From assembly GCA_008690995.1 (NCBI GenBank), contig VRMN01000008.1, forward strand, positions 372,001-436,000: DNA of 64,000 bases, written 5' to 3'. Below, in pieces: positions 30,707-39,663 of the stretch. Position 1 is the first letter of the stretch. Every line of letters begins with the position of its first letter. The position numbers and the translations under genes are program-made. This DNA comes from Porphyridium purpureum (taxonomy: Eukaryota > Rhodophyta > Bangiophyceae > Porphyridiales > Porphyridiaceae). The notes under the pieces are model-generated. The model searched no databases. It was not told the DNA's origin and was given only the letters and a program-made list of their open reading frames with translations.

Positions 30707-32695
30707 ATGGAAGAGGACACGCGTGCGCTGATGCCGTCCGCGTCGTCGGCGCCTACGTCGCCGAATAACGCCGGCGCTGCAAATCCTCCGAGCAGCCCGA
30801 AACGGTATCCTCCCGCGGCGGGACCGAAAATTGGACCGCAGGGCAACGAGTACTACTATTCGCGCGCGCCAACTTTGAGTGGGTCTGGATCCGCAATGGG
30901 GAGCGGTTCAGCATCGGGCACGTTGTTGTACAGCAAGAGCAGCGCGCCGGCCGCGCCGGCCCCTCCACGGCAACGGAGGGTATCGAGCTTGCGCGCAAAC
31001 AGCAATTTGAGCTCGCCGCCCGCGGTTCAGAACAAGGGCAGTTCGAACATGTCGTCCTCACGAATGGTAGGTCCGCGTGCTGAGTCGACGCGTACGTCAT
31101 CTGCGCAGTCCTACTTTCCCCCGCCGCCGAGAATGGGATCGTTTTCCGTGCGCAGCTCGCAAGGAAGCTACGCAAGCGGCGCCGGCGCGGCCGAAAGACA
31201 CGTGAGCGAGATGTACAGGCATGGTATCGTTGTGGGTACCCAGTCGCGAGAGCAAGAGCAGCAGCAGATGTTGAAGAACTCGTCCCAAGAATTGATGAGC
31301 CGGATCGAGACGTCGGCTGTGAGCCCGACTTCTGGTGCACCAACGATTCTCAAGGACCGGCGGCAGTTTAGCGCTCCGTCGCTGCAGTTTGACAGCTGGA
31401 ATGCGTCCTGGGTGGTCGACATTTTTGCATTGCATCATAATGCTCTACGTCGTGAGATTGTGGACATGTATGACATGCTAGCGTCTATGATGCGCCGCCG
31501 CAAGACCCTGCGCCCGGCTGTGGATGTCGCTTTCTTTTACGCATGGTTCAAGGAGCTGAGCTGGTTTCTGATCGAATATTTCGAGTTGGAAGAGCAAGTG
31601 TTGTTCCCATGGGTCGAGAGCCGCTGCTTGCTGATGACGCGGCTCTGTCGCGCATTCCGCCTTCGCAGAAAGGACCAAATTCGTGCAATGCTAATTGCCA
31701 TGCTTCGCGTGGAGCCCATACTGTCCAATGCAACAAAGCGCAAGCCCATATCGCGCCCAAGGTCAAGGCCGCGCTCTCGCCGCCCGTCAGCACCACCGTC
31801 GCCGGGCATGACCAGCCCGCGTACGGGTAGCCTTAGCCAGTCCAAATTGAACTCGCCCGAAGCTAAAGAGGCGAGAGAGCGCAGTCCTGGTAGCTTCCGC
31901 AAGCTGATGGATGCGACCGCAGCAAAGCAGACCGAAAAGGAGCGCCCGCGTACCGTGACGCCAAGTGAAGTACCTGTGATCCTTAAGGACTCGTGTGACC
32001 AACTGGTGGAAAAGATCAATGTTTACTTTTCGGACTTTTCACAGAGCGGTGCAATGTACGGGCTGATTGCGCAGGCTTTCACTGCAAAGGAGAAGCGGGA
32101 ATTGGACCGTAGGGTGGTGGACTGGATTTTCAAGCGTAGGCACACAGGCCGGTATATTATGATGATGAGTTTTTGGATCTACGAAGTGTATGGGGATCGA
32201 AAGTTCCGCGAGTTCAAGTGGAACCATTTGGGTCCTCTGCGCTCCATGCGCTGCGGAGTTTGGGAAAAAAGCCATCAAAGGCATCTGGGCTTTGCGCGCA
32301 AGTTCCGACGGTGGGCTGCGGACTACCAGGAGGAGCGCGTCAAATTTCAGCGCAAGCATGACATCCGGCTCATTCCCGCGCGCGTGAATGCTGGAGTTCT
32401 GCCGCGTGCACCGGTTAACGACGCCACAGATCTCACGTGGGTGGCAGACAGCGCGGCGGCCAATACGCCGCGCTACCCAGCGATGGACTATGCGCTGGAC
32501 TGGTCAGACGAAGACGACGACCAGTTGATCCATTCTAACGTGCCCGAAATGGACTGCGATTACTACGGCGAGATTGATGATGCCGAGCAACAAACTGACG
32601 TGGTCGAGTTTATTGAAGAGTTTGTCGAGGAAGAGATTGTCGAGGGCGACTCCATTGCCGCTCTCCTGGCGCTCATGCGTAGCAGCAGCAGCTGA
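30707..32695 (+). CDS. Protein with hemerythrin-like helical segment and long disordered N-terminus
   Basis: A 662-residue protein from an ATG at 30707. The first 215 residues are Ser/Pro/Ala-rich and probably disordered. Residues 230-310 hold helices with ALHHNALRREIVDMYDML and FLIEYFELEEQVLFPWVE; the latter strongly recalls the HHxxEExxLFP helix of hemerythrin/HHE domains, with Glu in place of the first His. A basic Ser/Pro/Arg linker (about 345-400) is followed by a second helical unit (SCDQLVEKINVYFSDF, RRVVDWIFKRRHTGRYI) that may be another helical bundle. The C-terminus is very acidic (DEDDDQ, VEFIEEFVEEE). Metal binding is doubtful. I call the fold similarity but not the function. Confidence 0.55.
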   Translation: MEEDTRALMPSASSAPTSPNNAGAANPPSSPKRYPPAAGPKIGPQGNEYYYSRAPTLSGSGSAMGSGSASGTLLYSKSSAPAAPAPPRQRRVSSLRANSNLSSPPAVQNKGSSNMSSSRMVGPRAESTRTSSAQSYFPPPPRMGSFSVRSSQGSYASGAGAAERHVSEMYRHGIVVGTQSREQEQQQMLKNSSQELMSRIETSAVSPTSGAPTILKDRRQFSAPSLQFDSWNASWVVDIFALHHNALRREIVDMYDMLASMMRRRKTLRPAVDVAFFYAWFKELSWFLIEYFELEEQVLFPWVESRCLLMTRLCRAFRLRRKDQIRAMLIAMLRVEPILSNATKRKPISRPRSRPRSRRPSAPPSPGMTSPRTGSLSQSKLNSPEAKEARERSPGSFRKLMDATAAKQTEKERPRTVTPSEVPVILKDSCDQLVEKINVYFSDFSQSGAMYGLIAQAFTAKEKRELDRRVVDWIFKRRHTGRYIMMMSFWIYEVYGDRKFREFKWNHLGPLRSMRCGVWEKSHQRHLGFARKFRRWAADYQEERVKFQRKHDIRLIPARVNAGVLPRAPVNDATDLTWVADSAAANTPRYPAMDYALDWSDEDDDQLIHSNVPEMDCDYYGEIDDAEQQTDVVEFIEEFVEEEIVEGDSIAALLALMRSSSS

Positions 32696-32710
32696 TCCGA
32701 TCTTTCATGA

Positions 32711-32860
32711 AGATGACACAGTCATCTTTATACTATTTTCATCTTCTTTTCACTCTGTAGATGACATATTCATCCTGTTTTGTATGTGAGATGACAAATA
32801 CATCCCCTTTGACTTTAGAGATGATCATGAAATCTTCACGCCGTGAAAGATGACAAGGTC
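32711..32860. repeat. Degenerate tandem repeat with 30-bp period (AGATGACA core)
   Basis: AGATGACA or AGATGATC cores begin at 32711, 32759, 32789, 32819 and 32848. The last four are 29-30 bp apart and the first is 48 bp away. The best copies read AGATGACAnATnCATCC, so each unit has a short inverted GATGA/TCATC pair. The array fills the gap between two same-strand genes and overlaps the leader of the downstream membrane protein. Confidence 0.65.
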
Positions 32861-32944
32861 GGTCGTGCGTTCGGGCGAACGTCAGCCGGCAGACGACGAT
32901 GGCTGCGTGGTGAGGGTCGCTGTGCTACGCGACGACGGCCCGCA

Positions 32945-33646
32945 ATGCCCGTATTGCCCGCGATGATCATGAAAAGCGGGAAGCCAGATGGTTTCATAAC
33001 GCTCGCGACTCTCGCTCTCGTGTGCGCGACGCTGATGCGTGTCGTGCGCGCCGAGGAGATATGCATCCAGACGAGGATCAACACTGCCGGAGAATGGGAG
33101 TCGCGCCCGGTGATGCTGGTTCCTCTCTTCTCGCTCGACCCGACACATGTTATCTCGTTTGAGCATCACTATACCGTCGAAGACCTGGAAGTGTGCGTGG
33201 CGCACGGCGGTATGTACGAGGCGCGTCTCGACACGGCCTGTCATGACCAGGCACTGGCACACGTGTGGCTCCCGTGCTGCGGGCTGCTGATTGGTGAATT
33301 TGTGCGCGTCCATGTCGATAACCGCGGCAATGTGTTTTGGATATCGCCAGATCTCGAGCATTATGAAGAGTGCTGGAATATGGACCTTGCGGGGGCCAGG
33401 CCACCGGAGACGCTCTTGCTTCGCATCAGCATTGATATGCAGCGTGATTATGAGCCGGTGTGGCTCATGTACGAAAACGACGTTGTCGTGGAGGAAGTGG
33501 ACAGAACAGTCTCCGCCCACGAGAAAAGCCTGGACCCCGAGAACGCTCCTATTCTGGACCGCGCGATCGGCGTCTTGTCTCGCTACTGGCTAATCTTTGC
33601 GATCCTTCTGGCGGTTCTCATTTTTAACTTGGCTACAAGCAGATGA
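32945..33646 (+). CDS. Type I single-pass membrane protein, unknown luminal domain
   Basis: A 233-residue protein from the first in-frame ATG at 32945; the longer open frame starts with GTG. The signal sequence is hydrophobic (FITLATLALVCATLMRVVRA), followed by a luminal domain of about 165 residues with several Cys (EICIQT, LEVCVAHGG, TACHDQ, LPCCG, EECWN), and a C-terminal anchor (YWLIFAILLAVLIFNLA) with a three-residue tail ending SR. Size and topology recall p24/TMED cargo receptors, but the GOLD pattern and coiled coil are not clear and the cytosolic tail is too short for a COPI motif. I leave it unnamed. Confidence 0.6.
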   Translation: MPVLPAMIMKSGKPDGFITLATLALVCATLMRVVRAEEICIQTRINTAGEWESRPVMLVPLFSLDPTHVISFEHHYTVEDLEVCVAHGGMYEARLDTACHDQALAHVWLPCCGLLIGEFVRVHVDNRGNVFWISPDLEHYEECWNMDLAGARPPETLLLRISIDMQRDYEPVWLMYENDVVVEEVDRTVSAHEKSLDPENAPILDRAIGVLSRYWLIFAILLAVLIFNLATSR

Positions 33647-33911
33647 AGACGCGATGGCCAGCGATCCAGCTCAAGCTTCCAGCGGTGGCGCAAGCTATAC
33701 GTGGCTTCTGGCCTGAGCACGGGCGACGAGGTTCGCATGAACTCGGATCGCTGAATGGAGGCGCGGCCTTCCGCCCGTACGTTCACGCCGATGTGGAGTG
33801 AACCTACATCATTTGTGCCAGAGAAAGCGCCGGCTCAAAGTTTGGTGAAGTACTGCAGCACGCTACACCTAATTGGCTGATTTTCAGAGTACTTGACGAA
33901 TTCTACCCGTG

Positions 33912-34784
33912 TCACTGGGACTTGCGCTGCGGCAATGCATTTTGTTCCTGTCTATTGGTTTTCTTTTTCCCGTATCGGCGCATGTAGAAGCGCACGAACA
34001 GAATCAGATATGATCCGTTGGTGAACGCGCTCACGTACAGCGCCCACATGCCTGTGCACTTCCACTCGTGCTGCGCCTGCACGTACAAAAATACGCCCGT
34101 CATGGCGAACGAGGTGAGGAACTGAACAATTTGCAACGTGGTGATGGACTGTTTGATCCAGTTCGGAACCCAGCTGGCGCCCAACACGGACGTGACAGCA
34201 AAGTAGAGGTACATCCACGTATGTACGAGCGTGTTAAACAGCATACCGTATAGTGCATATAAAAGACGAAACTCGAGCCAGCACCAGGTCTCAAACATGA
34301 CCGAGCCGTGGTGCCACAAATGGAGAAGCGACAGATCTCGACTGCCCCACACCACCAAAAGCACAGTATCCAGGAGCTCGTAGTACTTGCTGACGTAGAA
34401 CATGTACATCCAGTACCAAATCTGGCTCTCCTCGGTCCCGATCTCACCATACGAGCACATTGACGCGGTGAATCCGGCTGGATCGTTTCGGACCAGTCGA
34501 AGCGTAGGCGCCAACACGCCGGCGAACATGTACACACTCCATGCGCACAGCAGCAAATTGTGCGTCGCGCCAACCCAGGGCTTTAGCAAGCCGATTTTGC
34601 CAGCGTGTGCCGTGGGCGCAAATGTCATGACCCAGCGCAGCGCGAAAATGACCACGTAGTATGCCGCAATACCGGCCGCGACCGCATGCACGCGCGACAG
34701 CGGCTGCACACGAGACACCCAGTCATGCAGTGAGTATTGCTCGGCGCCTGCCGCGAGCACATCGACCAAGCTCCAGTCGCCCAT
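33912..34784 (-). CDS. ELO-family very-long-chain fatty acid elongase
   Basis: A 290-residue protein from the first in-frame ATG at 34784. It has the family's condensing-enzyme signatures: SKYYELLDTVLLV, the histidine box HLWHHGSVM and the downstream NTLVHTWMYLYF. About seven hydrophobic segments and a basic C-terminus (RRYGKKKTNRQ) fit an ER membrane 3-ketoacyl-CoA synthase. The HLWHH box is like PUFA-type elongases, compatible with the arachidonic/EPA synthesis known in Porphyridium; substrate chain length cannot be read from sequence alone. Confidence 0.92.
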   Translation of the reverse strand: MGDWSLVDVLAAGAEQYSLHDWVSRVQPLSRVHAVAAGIAAYYVVIFALRWVMTFAPTAHAGKIGLLKPWVGATHNLLLCAWSVYMFAGVLAPTLRLVRNDPAGFTASMCSYGEIGTEESQIWYWMYMFYVSKYYELLDTVLLVVWGSRDLSLLHLWHHGSVMFETWCWLEFRLLYALYGMLFNTLVHTWMYLYFAVTSVLGASWVPNWIKQSITTLQIVQFLTSFAMTGVFLYVQAQHEWKCTGMWALYVSAFTNGSYLILFVRFYMRRYGKKKTNRQEQNALPQRKSQ

Positions 34785-34909
34785 GGCGTGTGCTCGCGCC
34801 ACCGAATTCTCGCCCACCTCGTCCTCAAATCTTACCTACTTGCTTTTTTATTTTCAGGTCACACGTTTGCGCGCGAGGCTGGTTGCGCCGTCGTACATTA
34901 CAAAGTCTT

Positions 34910-35755
34910 TCAATCCGTGTCCGAATCCGAGTCGGGCGGATAAAAGACGACGCCCGCCAAGTTGGGGATTTTGTCATTCAGGTGCATTTCGATGCCCTTG
35001 GAGAGGCGCTCAGGGCCAGAGTAAGTTAGAGAGATAACGCGGTCGTGGACCATATCGACGGAGATTGAACCGCCCATGCCGGTGATCGCTGGGCGGACTT
35101 CATCCAGCAGGCGGTCCACCATGGGCGCAGTGATAAGTCCCTGCCGCAGCGCCTCGATGTCCGGGTCCTCGACGGGCTCCACCTCGCCCAACTGATCGCC
35201 AAAGCGCTCGCGCAGCTTTGCCTCAATGCCCAGCTGCATGGTGGTACTCGACGAGCTGCACGACCCGCACGCTCCTTCCAAGACAAGTTTGATATTTCCA
35301 TACCCATCAATACTCTGAAGCCGCACATTTCCGCCATCTGCCTGCAGAAACGGACGCACCTCGTCAAGCACTGCCTCGACATTCGTGCGGGAGAGCTGGA
35401 GCAGCTGTGTCTGAGCCTCTCCGTCTGCACCACCCTTCGCCGCCACGCCCGCGCCTTCAAACGGACTCACCACCCTGCCAGCACCGGCTACCCCCTCCTC
35501 ACCTCCTTGCGCCAGCATGCGCATCCCACCGCGCACCGACGCGCACTGAGGCCTCGCCGGCCGGCATCCGCCATCGAGTCTCCAGCCCACAACTTGACCC
35601 CTCACTCCAAAGCACAGTCCACGCGCGCCGCCACCAATTCCGCAACCGCGCGGACCGCGCGCTGCCCACACTCCACCACACACAAACCCAACTCGACCGT
35701 CCATCTTCCCCAAAAACCCCACTCGCTCTTCCCTCTTCACGCTTTCCCCACCCAT
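34910..35755 (-). CDS. NFU: NFU-type iron-sulfur cluster scaffold with two NFU units (plastid type)
   Basis: A 281-residue protein from the ATG at 35755 (alternative ATG at 35704). The first ~110 residues are Gly/Arg/Val-rich and look like a targeting region. The first NFU unit (VEAVLDEVRPFLQADGGNVRL, then CGSCSSSSTTMQ) has the cluster-binding CxxC. A second unit (VDRLLDEVRPAITGMGGSISV) lacks the cysteines. One active plus one degenerate unit is the plant plastid NFU1-3 layout; NFU proteins carry 4Fe-4S or 2Fe-2S clusters to target proteins such as photosystem I or lipoyl synthase. It shares a 315-bp divergent promoter with the pyruvate dehydrogenase E2 gene. Confidence 0.88.
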   Translation of the reverse strand: MGGESVKREERVGFLGKMDGRVGFVCGGVWAARGPRGCGIGGGARGLCFGVRGQVVGWRLDGGCRPARPQCASVRGGMRMLAQGGEEGVAGAGRVVSPFEGAGVAAKGGADGEAQTQLLQLSRTNVEAVLDEVRPFLQADGGNVRLQSIDGYGNIKLVLEGACGSCSSSSTTMQLGIEAKLRERFGDQLGEVEPVEDPDIEALRQGLITAPMVDRLLDEVRPAITGMGGSISVDMVHDRVISLTYSGPERLSKGIEMHLNDKIPNLAGVVFYPPDSDSDTD

Positions 35756-35814
35756 CGACTGCCGGACTCGCTCAACATCGTCCGCGTCAAACGTCCAGCC
35801 CACCCTTCCTCCCC

Positions 35815-35945
35815 GTACCCACTGTACCCACTGTACTTATGCGGTGCATCAAATACTGTACTCATGAGTACACCGAATGCTGTACTCATTGGAACAGAAT
35901 AGGTGTACTCACTGGGTACAGTGAAGGGTGTACTGGAAGTACAGT
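35815..35945. promoter_or_regulatory. Dense cluster of ten GTAC cores between NFU and E2 genes
   Basis: Ten GTAC words occur in about 130 bp; several are extended as CTGTACTCAT or GGTACAGTG. One GTAC per 256 bp would be expected by chance. The cluster lies 60-190 bp from the NFU ATG and 125-255 bp from the E2 ATG, so it could drive both. Confidence 0.65.
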
Positions 35946-36025
35946 GAGAGCGTTTGGCGGCAGGCGGTTGAAGTCTGGAGTTGGTGCGCGTGAGTTGGGG
36001 AGGTGGGGGTTGGCGATTGAGTGTG

Positions 36026-36027
<2 letters not shown>

Positions 36028-36056
<29 letters not shown>
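36028..36056 (+). repeat. (GAT)n microsatellite
   Basis: About nine GAT units just before the E2 start codon. Read in frame they would give a run of Met, so the protein is taken to start downstream at 36071. Confidence 0.8.
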
Positions 36057-36070
36057 GGCGCGGTGACGCG

Positions 36071-37468
36071 ATGCTGGTGCGGCGCGTGCTGCAGCACGCG
36101 GTACTGCGGCAGTGTGGCGTGGGCTCCGTGGGGCGGATGGCGCTTTTGGTCGCGAGACGCGGGTTCGCCGCGTACCCAGAGCATGTGGTCGTGAGTATGC
36201 CCAAGCTGTCGCCGACCATGGAGATGGGCAATATTGCGGCGTGGAAGAAGAAGGAAGGCGAATCATACGCTGAAGGGGACGTCCTCGCAGAGGTCGAGAC
36301 AGATAAGGCGACCGTCAGTTTCGAGGCCACAGATGAAGGCGTCATCGCCAAGATCCTCAAGCCAGAAGGGACCAGCGACGTCAAGGTCGGCGATCCGATC
36401 GCTATTTCTGTCGATGACGAGAGTTTGGTCGCAGCATTCAAGGACTACGCCGCCGAAGAACAAGTGCAGCCTCCAGCACCGACGCCCGCAAAGGCCGCCG
36501 CCCAACCTGCGCCAGCGGGAACGACGCCAAATCCGCCACCATCATCACCGCCATCTTCCCAATCTCGATCGCCATCCGCAGCGGCAGCATCGATGCCAAA
36601 CCCAAGCAGGTCGCATGGTGCTGTGCTGGCGTCGCCTTATGCCAAGTTTCTCGCGCGTGAGCAGAATAAGACGCTGGATGGACTCATTGGATCTTACCCG
36701 GGCGGCTTTGTCGTCTCGGCCGATCTGGCTCAGGCGGGTTCGACCAGAATGGCTTCACAAGAAACTGGAGATCGCAAGTTGACGATGATGAGCAGCGCCG
36801 AGCTTGACCAGGCGCGCAGTGCTCTGGCCGAACAATTTGCGGCGTCGAAGCGCGAGGTGCCGCACTACTATCTCAAAGTCGAGTGTAAGTTTGGCAACTT
36901 TCGTGAATTTTTGGGTGACGAGACCTCCTTGGACGATCTTGTGATCAAGGCGGCGGCCGCTGCGAGTGTAAAGGTACCTGCAGTGAACTCGACCTGGATG
37001 GGCGCTACGATTCGTCAGTTTGCCGACGTGGACATTAATGTTGCTCTCGAAACAAAGTCTGGATACCTAGCGACACCCGTGCTTCGTCAAGTCGAACGGA
37101 GAGGACTTTCAAGCATCGCTAAAGAGCTGAAGGAGCTCAAACGCATGGCACAGGAGGATGATATCAGTGGTATGGATCAGTCCACAGGCACCTTTACGAT
37201 TATGATGCACAGTGACGTATCCGAAGTGTCAGCGATCATTCGACCGCCGCAGAGTGCCGTACTTACGATCGGCGCGGTGCGCGACGTGCTGAGCACTCAG
37301 CCGCAGTTCATTAAGAGCGGCAAAGTGCCTGTGGAAAAGGTCACTGTCGAGCCTGCATTCACGGCCACATTGAGCTGTGACCACCGTGTTGTTGATGGCG
37401 CGGTGGGTGCGCGCTGGCTAGCTGCGTTCAAGAGCCATCTCGAATCCCCCTTCAATTTACTCCTGTGA
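36071..37468 (+). CDS. Dihydrolipoyl acetyltransferase (E2) of the mitochondrial pyruvate dehydrogenase complex
   Basis: A 465-residue protein from the ATG at 36071. The N-terminus (MLVRRVLQHAVLRQ, RMALLVARRGFAAY) is a typical mitochondrial presequence. One lipoyl domain follows with the lipoylated Lys in ETDKATV and the mitochondrial-type opening MPKLSPTMEMGNI. A Pro/Ala/Ser linker leads to a short E1/E3-binding region (LASPYAKFLAREQ) and the CoA-acyltransferase domain, which contains the catalytic DHRVVDGAVGA near its end. Only one lipoyl domain is present; human DLAT has two. It is divergent with NFU. Confidence 0.92.
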   Translation: MLVRRVLQHAVLRQCGVGSVGRMALLVARRGFAAYPEHVVVSMPKLSPTMEMGNIAAWKKKEGESYAEGDVLAEVETDKATVSFEATDEGVIAKILKPEGTSDVKVGDPIAISVDDESLVAAFKDYAAEEQVQPPAPTPAKAAAQPAPAGTTPNPPPSSPPSSQSRSPSAAAASMPNPSRSHGAVLASPYAKFLAREQNKTLDGLIGSYPGGFVVSADLAQAGSTRMASQETGDRKLTMMSSAELDQARSALAEQFAASKREVPHYYLKVECKFGNFREFLGDETSLDDLVIKAAAAASVKVPAVNSTWMGATIRQFADVDINVALETKSGYLATPVLRQVERRGLSSIAKELKELKRMAQEDDISGMDQSTGTFTIMMHSDVSEVSAIIRPPQSAVLTIGAVRDVLSTQPQFIKSGKVPVEKVTVEPAFTATLSCDHRVVDGAVGARWLAAFKSHLESPFNLLL

Positions 37469-37775
37469 TAAAGTGAATCATTCTGCGTATCACGCGCAGG
37501 TGAACAATAGTCTGGCTGGTCGCCACCGCTTTTCAATTGGATCGCGCAGTGACAGAAGCCACATATGTTGGAGCAGAGCAGCAAACGGATTTCCGAGAGC
37601 GCGATCTCGCTGGACGTGATTTGGGGATAGGGGAGCGAGGTGGGGAAGCGCTTTACTGGCAGCGGCGGGTTGGTTTCCACAAGCGATTAGCTGAAGAATA
37701 CGTGGTCACCCGAACACAAGGTTCAGGCTCCCTTACAGAGAAGATGGCTGGACCATTGTGGTATTGTACATCAAT

Positions 37776-39080
37776 TCAGGGGTTGAGGAAGCCAAGACAC
37801 AAAAAGGCTGCGGACGCAACCACGCCGACAAGTGCGAGCGCGCTATTGAACCATCGGCACCACAACTTGCTGTGAGTGTAAGGTGGCTCGCGTGGAACCT
37901 GCTGAAAGCCAAACTCGTACCCGCATTCATGCTCTGGTGCAAACGATGTCGCCCAGCGGTCGAAGAATGGCAAAATGATTAGTGTCATGCAGAATCCTAA
38001 GATCTGCGCGCACGCATGCACCCAGTGTGCAACATTGGTTCCGCTTGTGAATGCAGACGTGACACCCCCGAAGAAGTTTGCGCAAAAGACCGATAGCAGG
38101 CCGGCAGAGAGACACTCAAAGAAACCAAACCATTCACAGAGCCGGCCCGCCCAAGCCAACTCACCAAACCATACGGCGACAAAGTTGCCGGCAAGCAGGC
38201 CAAGTATACCGCTTCCGCCGATCGAGTTGCATTGACCATAAATGGGCAGCAACCAAGGCACACTGGCGAAGACGGGCAAGAACGCGCGCCAGCTGCCGTA
38301 GCTCACCTCGGTGATGGCAGAGAAGAGGAAGAGCGCGGCTATGTTTCCAATCAAGCCACGTGTATGCACATGCTGGAAGTTGGCAATCAGATTGCAGAAC
38401 GTCACTGCAGTCCCTTTACATCGCTGGCTGTAGTCGCAGAAAGAGTAGATGCCCCCCGAGCCCGGCGGATTAACAATATGCATCAGCACCCAGACAGACG
38501 AAATCAGCAGTGCCATCCATGGAAAATGTCTGTGCGGGCCGAACAAGCGGCGTCGCTTGCCCATTTTTACGGGAAATACAGCAACAAGACCGGAAACCAG
38601 CAAGCGAACGATGGCGAGCCATTTGGGCGGTGCGGGCGACTCTGGCCATTGCTCACGCTCCCAAGCTCTCTGAATTGCTTCATGTCGTAGCGAGCCGATT
38701 ATTGCAAGCGTGCACACCGGTAGAAGCGCAAAGAAGCTGATTCCGAAAGCGTGGAGGCCGACATCGGTAGCTCGGCCTGGGTTGAAAACAAACGTGAGGA
38801 AGACTGGTAGCTCGTAGGCTAGAAAGACTGCGACAAAGACAAGCTGGTACGCGAAAAGCTGCAGACGCTTTAGCGCATGACTCTTCCTCTTTGCCTCGAA
38901 GAGTGCGGACGCCGAGCTTCCTGAACTTGTAGGTGTGACGTCTTGAGGGCTCAGCTCGTGTGAACCGAAGCCGTCCTCCTCCAGCTCGATTTCCTGCCAC
39001 ATCACAGGCACGTGAGCTTCATCTACGACATCTCGCTCGACGAGGAACGGTTCCAGAGGCGGCCGGTAGTACACGTCCAT
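37776..39080 (-). CDS. Rhomboid-family intramembrane protease-like protein
   Basis: A 434-residue protein from the first in-frame ATG at 39080. A cytosolic N-terminus of about 75 residues with an acidic ELEEDGFG stretch is followed by many hydrophobic segments. Rhomboid landmarks are HTRGLIGNIAALFLF (the H..L.GN helix), GGSGILGLLAG (the GxSG serine) and NVAHWVHACAQILGF (the catalytic-His helix). The Ser and His are both present, so an active serine protease is plausible. Two extra helices lie before the core and one after. The membrane location is unknown. Confidence 0.75.
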   Translation of the reverse strand: MDVYYRPPLEPFLVERDVVDEAHVPVMWQEIELEEDGFGSHELSPQDVTPTSSGSSASALFEAKRKSHALKRLQLFAYQLVFVAVFLAYELPVFLTFVFNPGRATDVGLHAFGISFFALLPVCTLAIIGSLRHEAIQRAWEREQWPESPAPPKWLAIVRLLVSGLVAVFPVKMGKRRRLFGPHRHFPWMALLISSVWVLMHIVNPPGSGGIYSFCDYSQRCKGTAVTFCNLIANFQHVHTRGLIGNIAALFLFSAITEVSYGSWRAFLPVFASVPWLLPIYGQCNSIGGSGILGLLAGNFVAVWFGELAWAGRLCEWFGFFECLSAGLLSVFCANFFGGVTSAFTSGTNVAHWVHACAQILGFCMTLIILPFFDRWATSFAPEHECGYEFGFQQVPREPPYTHSKLWCRWFNSALALVGVVASAAFLCLGFLNP

Positions 39081-39663
39081 CGGAAGGACTATGTGCGAAC
39101 GCAGCGCCAGTGCAACCACTTGTACGAGCCGCCATGCGCACAACGCTGCTTATGTGCACATGGCGCGTTCATGTCAAACAACAGACCATTCTAGTGTGTG
39201 GTTGTGTGCTCGCGAGGTAAAAAGCAGCGCATTGGTCCACCATCTGCTGTTTTTCGGCATCCGATACAGTTGGGGCGCAATTTCGAGGCGCTTCGTTCGC
39301 TCGTGGTTCCGAATGTGGAGCAAGTTTTCTTGACAGAAATCATCAAGCGAGATAGAAGAGGATGATCAAGCTGGGGATATCTATTCGACTGCTGGTCTAA
39401 GACCTTCGGAGGCACATGACAAGCGCTTTGTATTACAATTGCAAATCTCTAAGTACACGAGGTGGCTCATCTTCACCTTTGACATTCATTTGAAGTGAAC
39501 TTTCAGGGAAACACGTTTGCCGTGTTGCTTCGCGAAGTCTTCTAAACAAAAAATGCATCTGTGCTGCCAGCGTACTCACAAAGTCAACAAACACGGATTT
39601 TTTTGATCGACGCCCGCATCCAGTGTCCTAAGCACTCCATTCCATCGTCCTCGCGTACTCAAG
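39081..39663. other. Intergenic stretch, about 580 bp
   Basis: No recognisable gene. It separates the start of the rhomboid gene from the stop of the next minus-strand gene. Confidence 0.4.

Noticed and set aside
32945-33646. Assignment of this membrane protein as p24/TMED
   Set aside because: Size and topology fit, but the GOLD-domain pattern, coiled coil and dilysine or aromatic tail are not visible.
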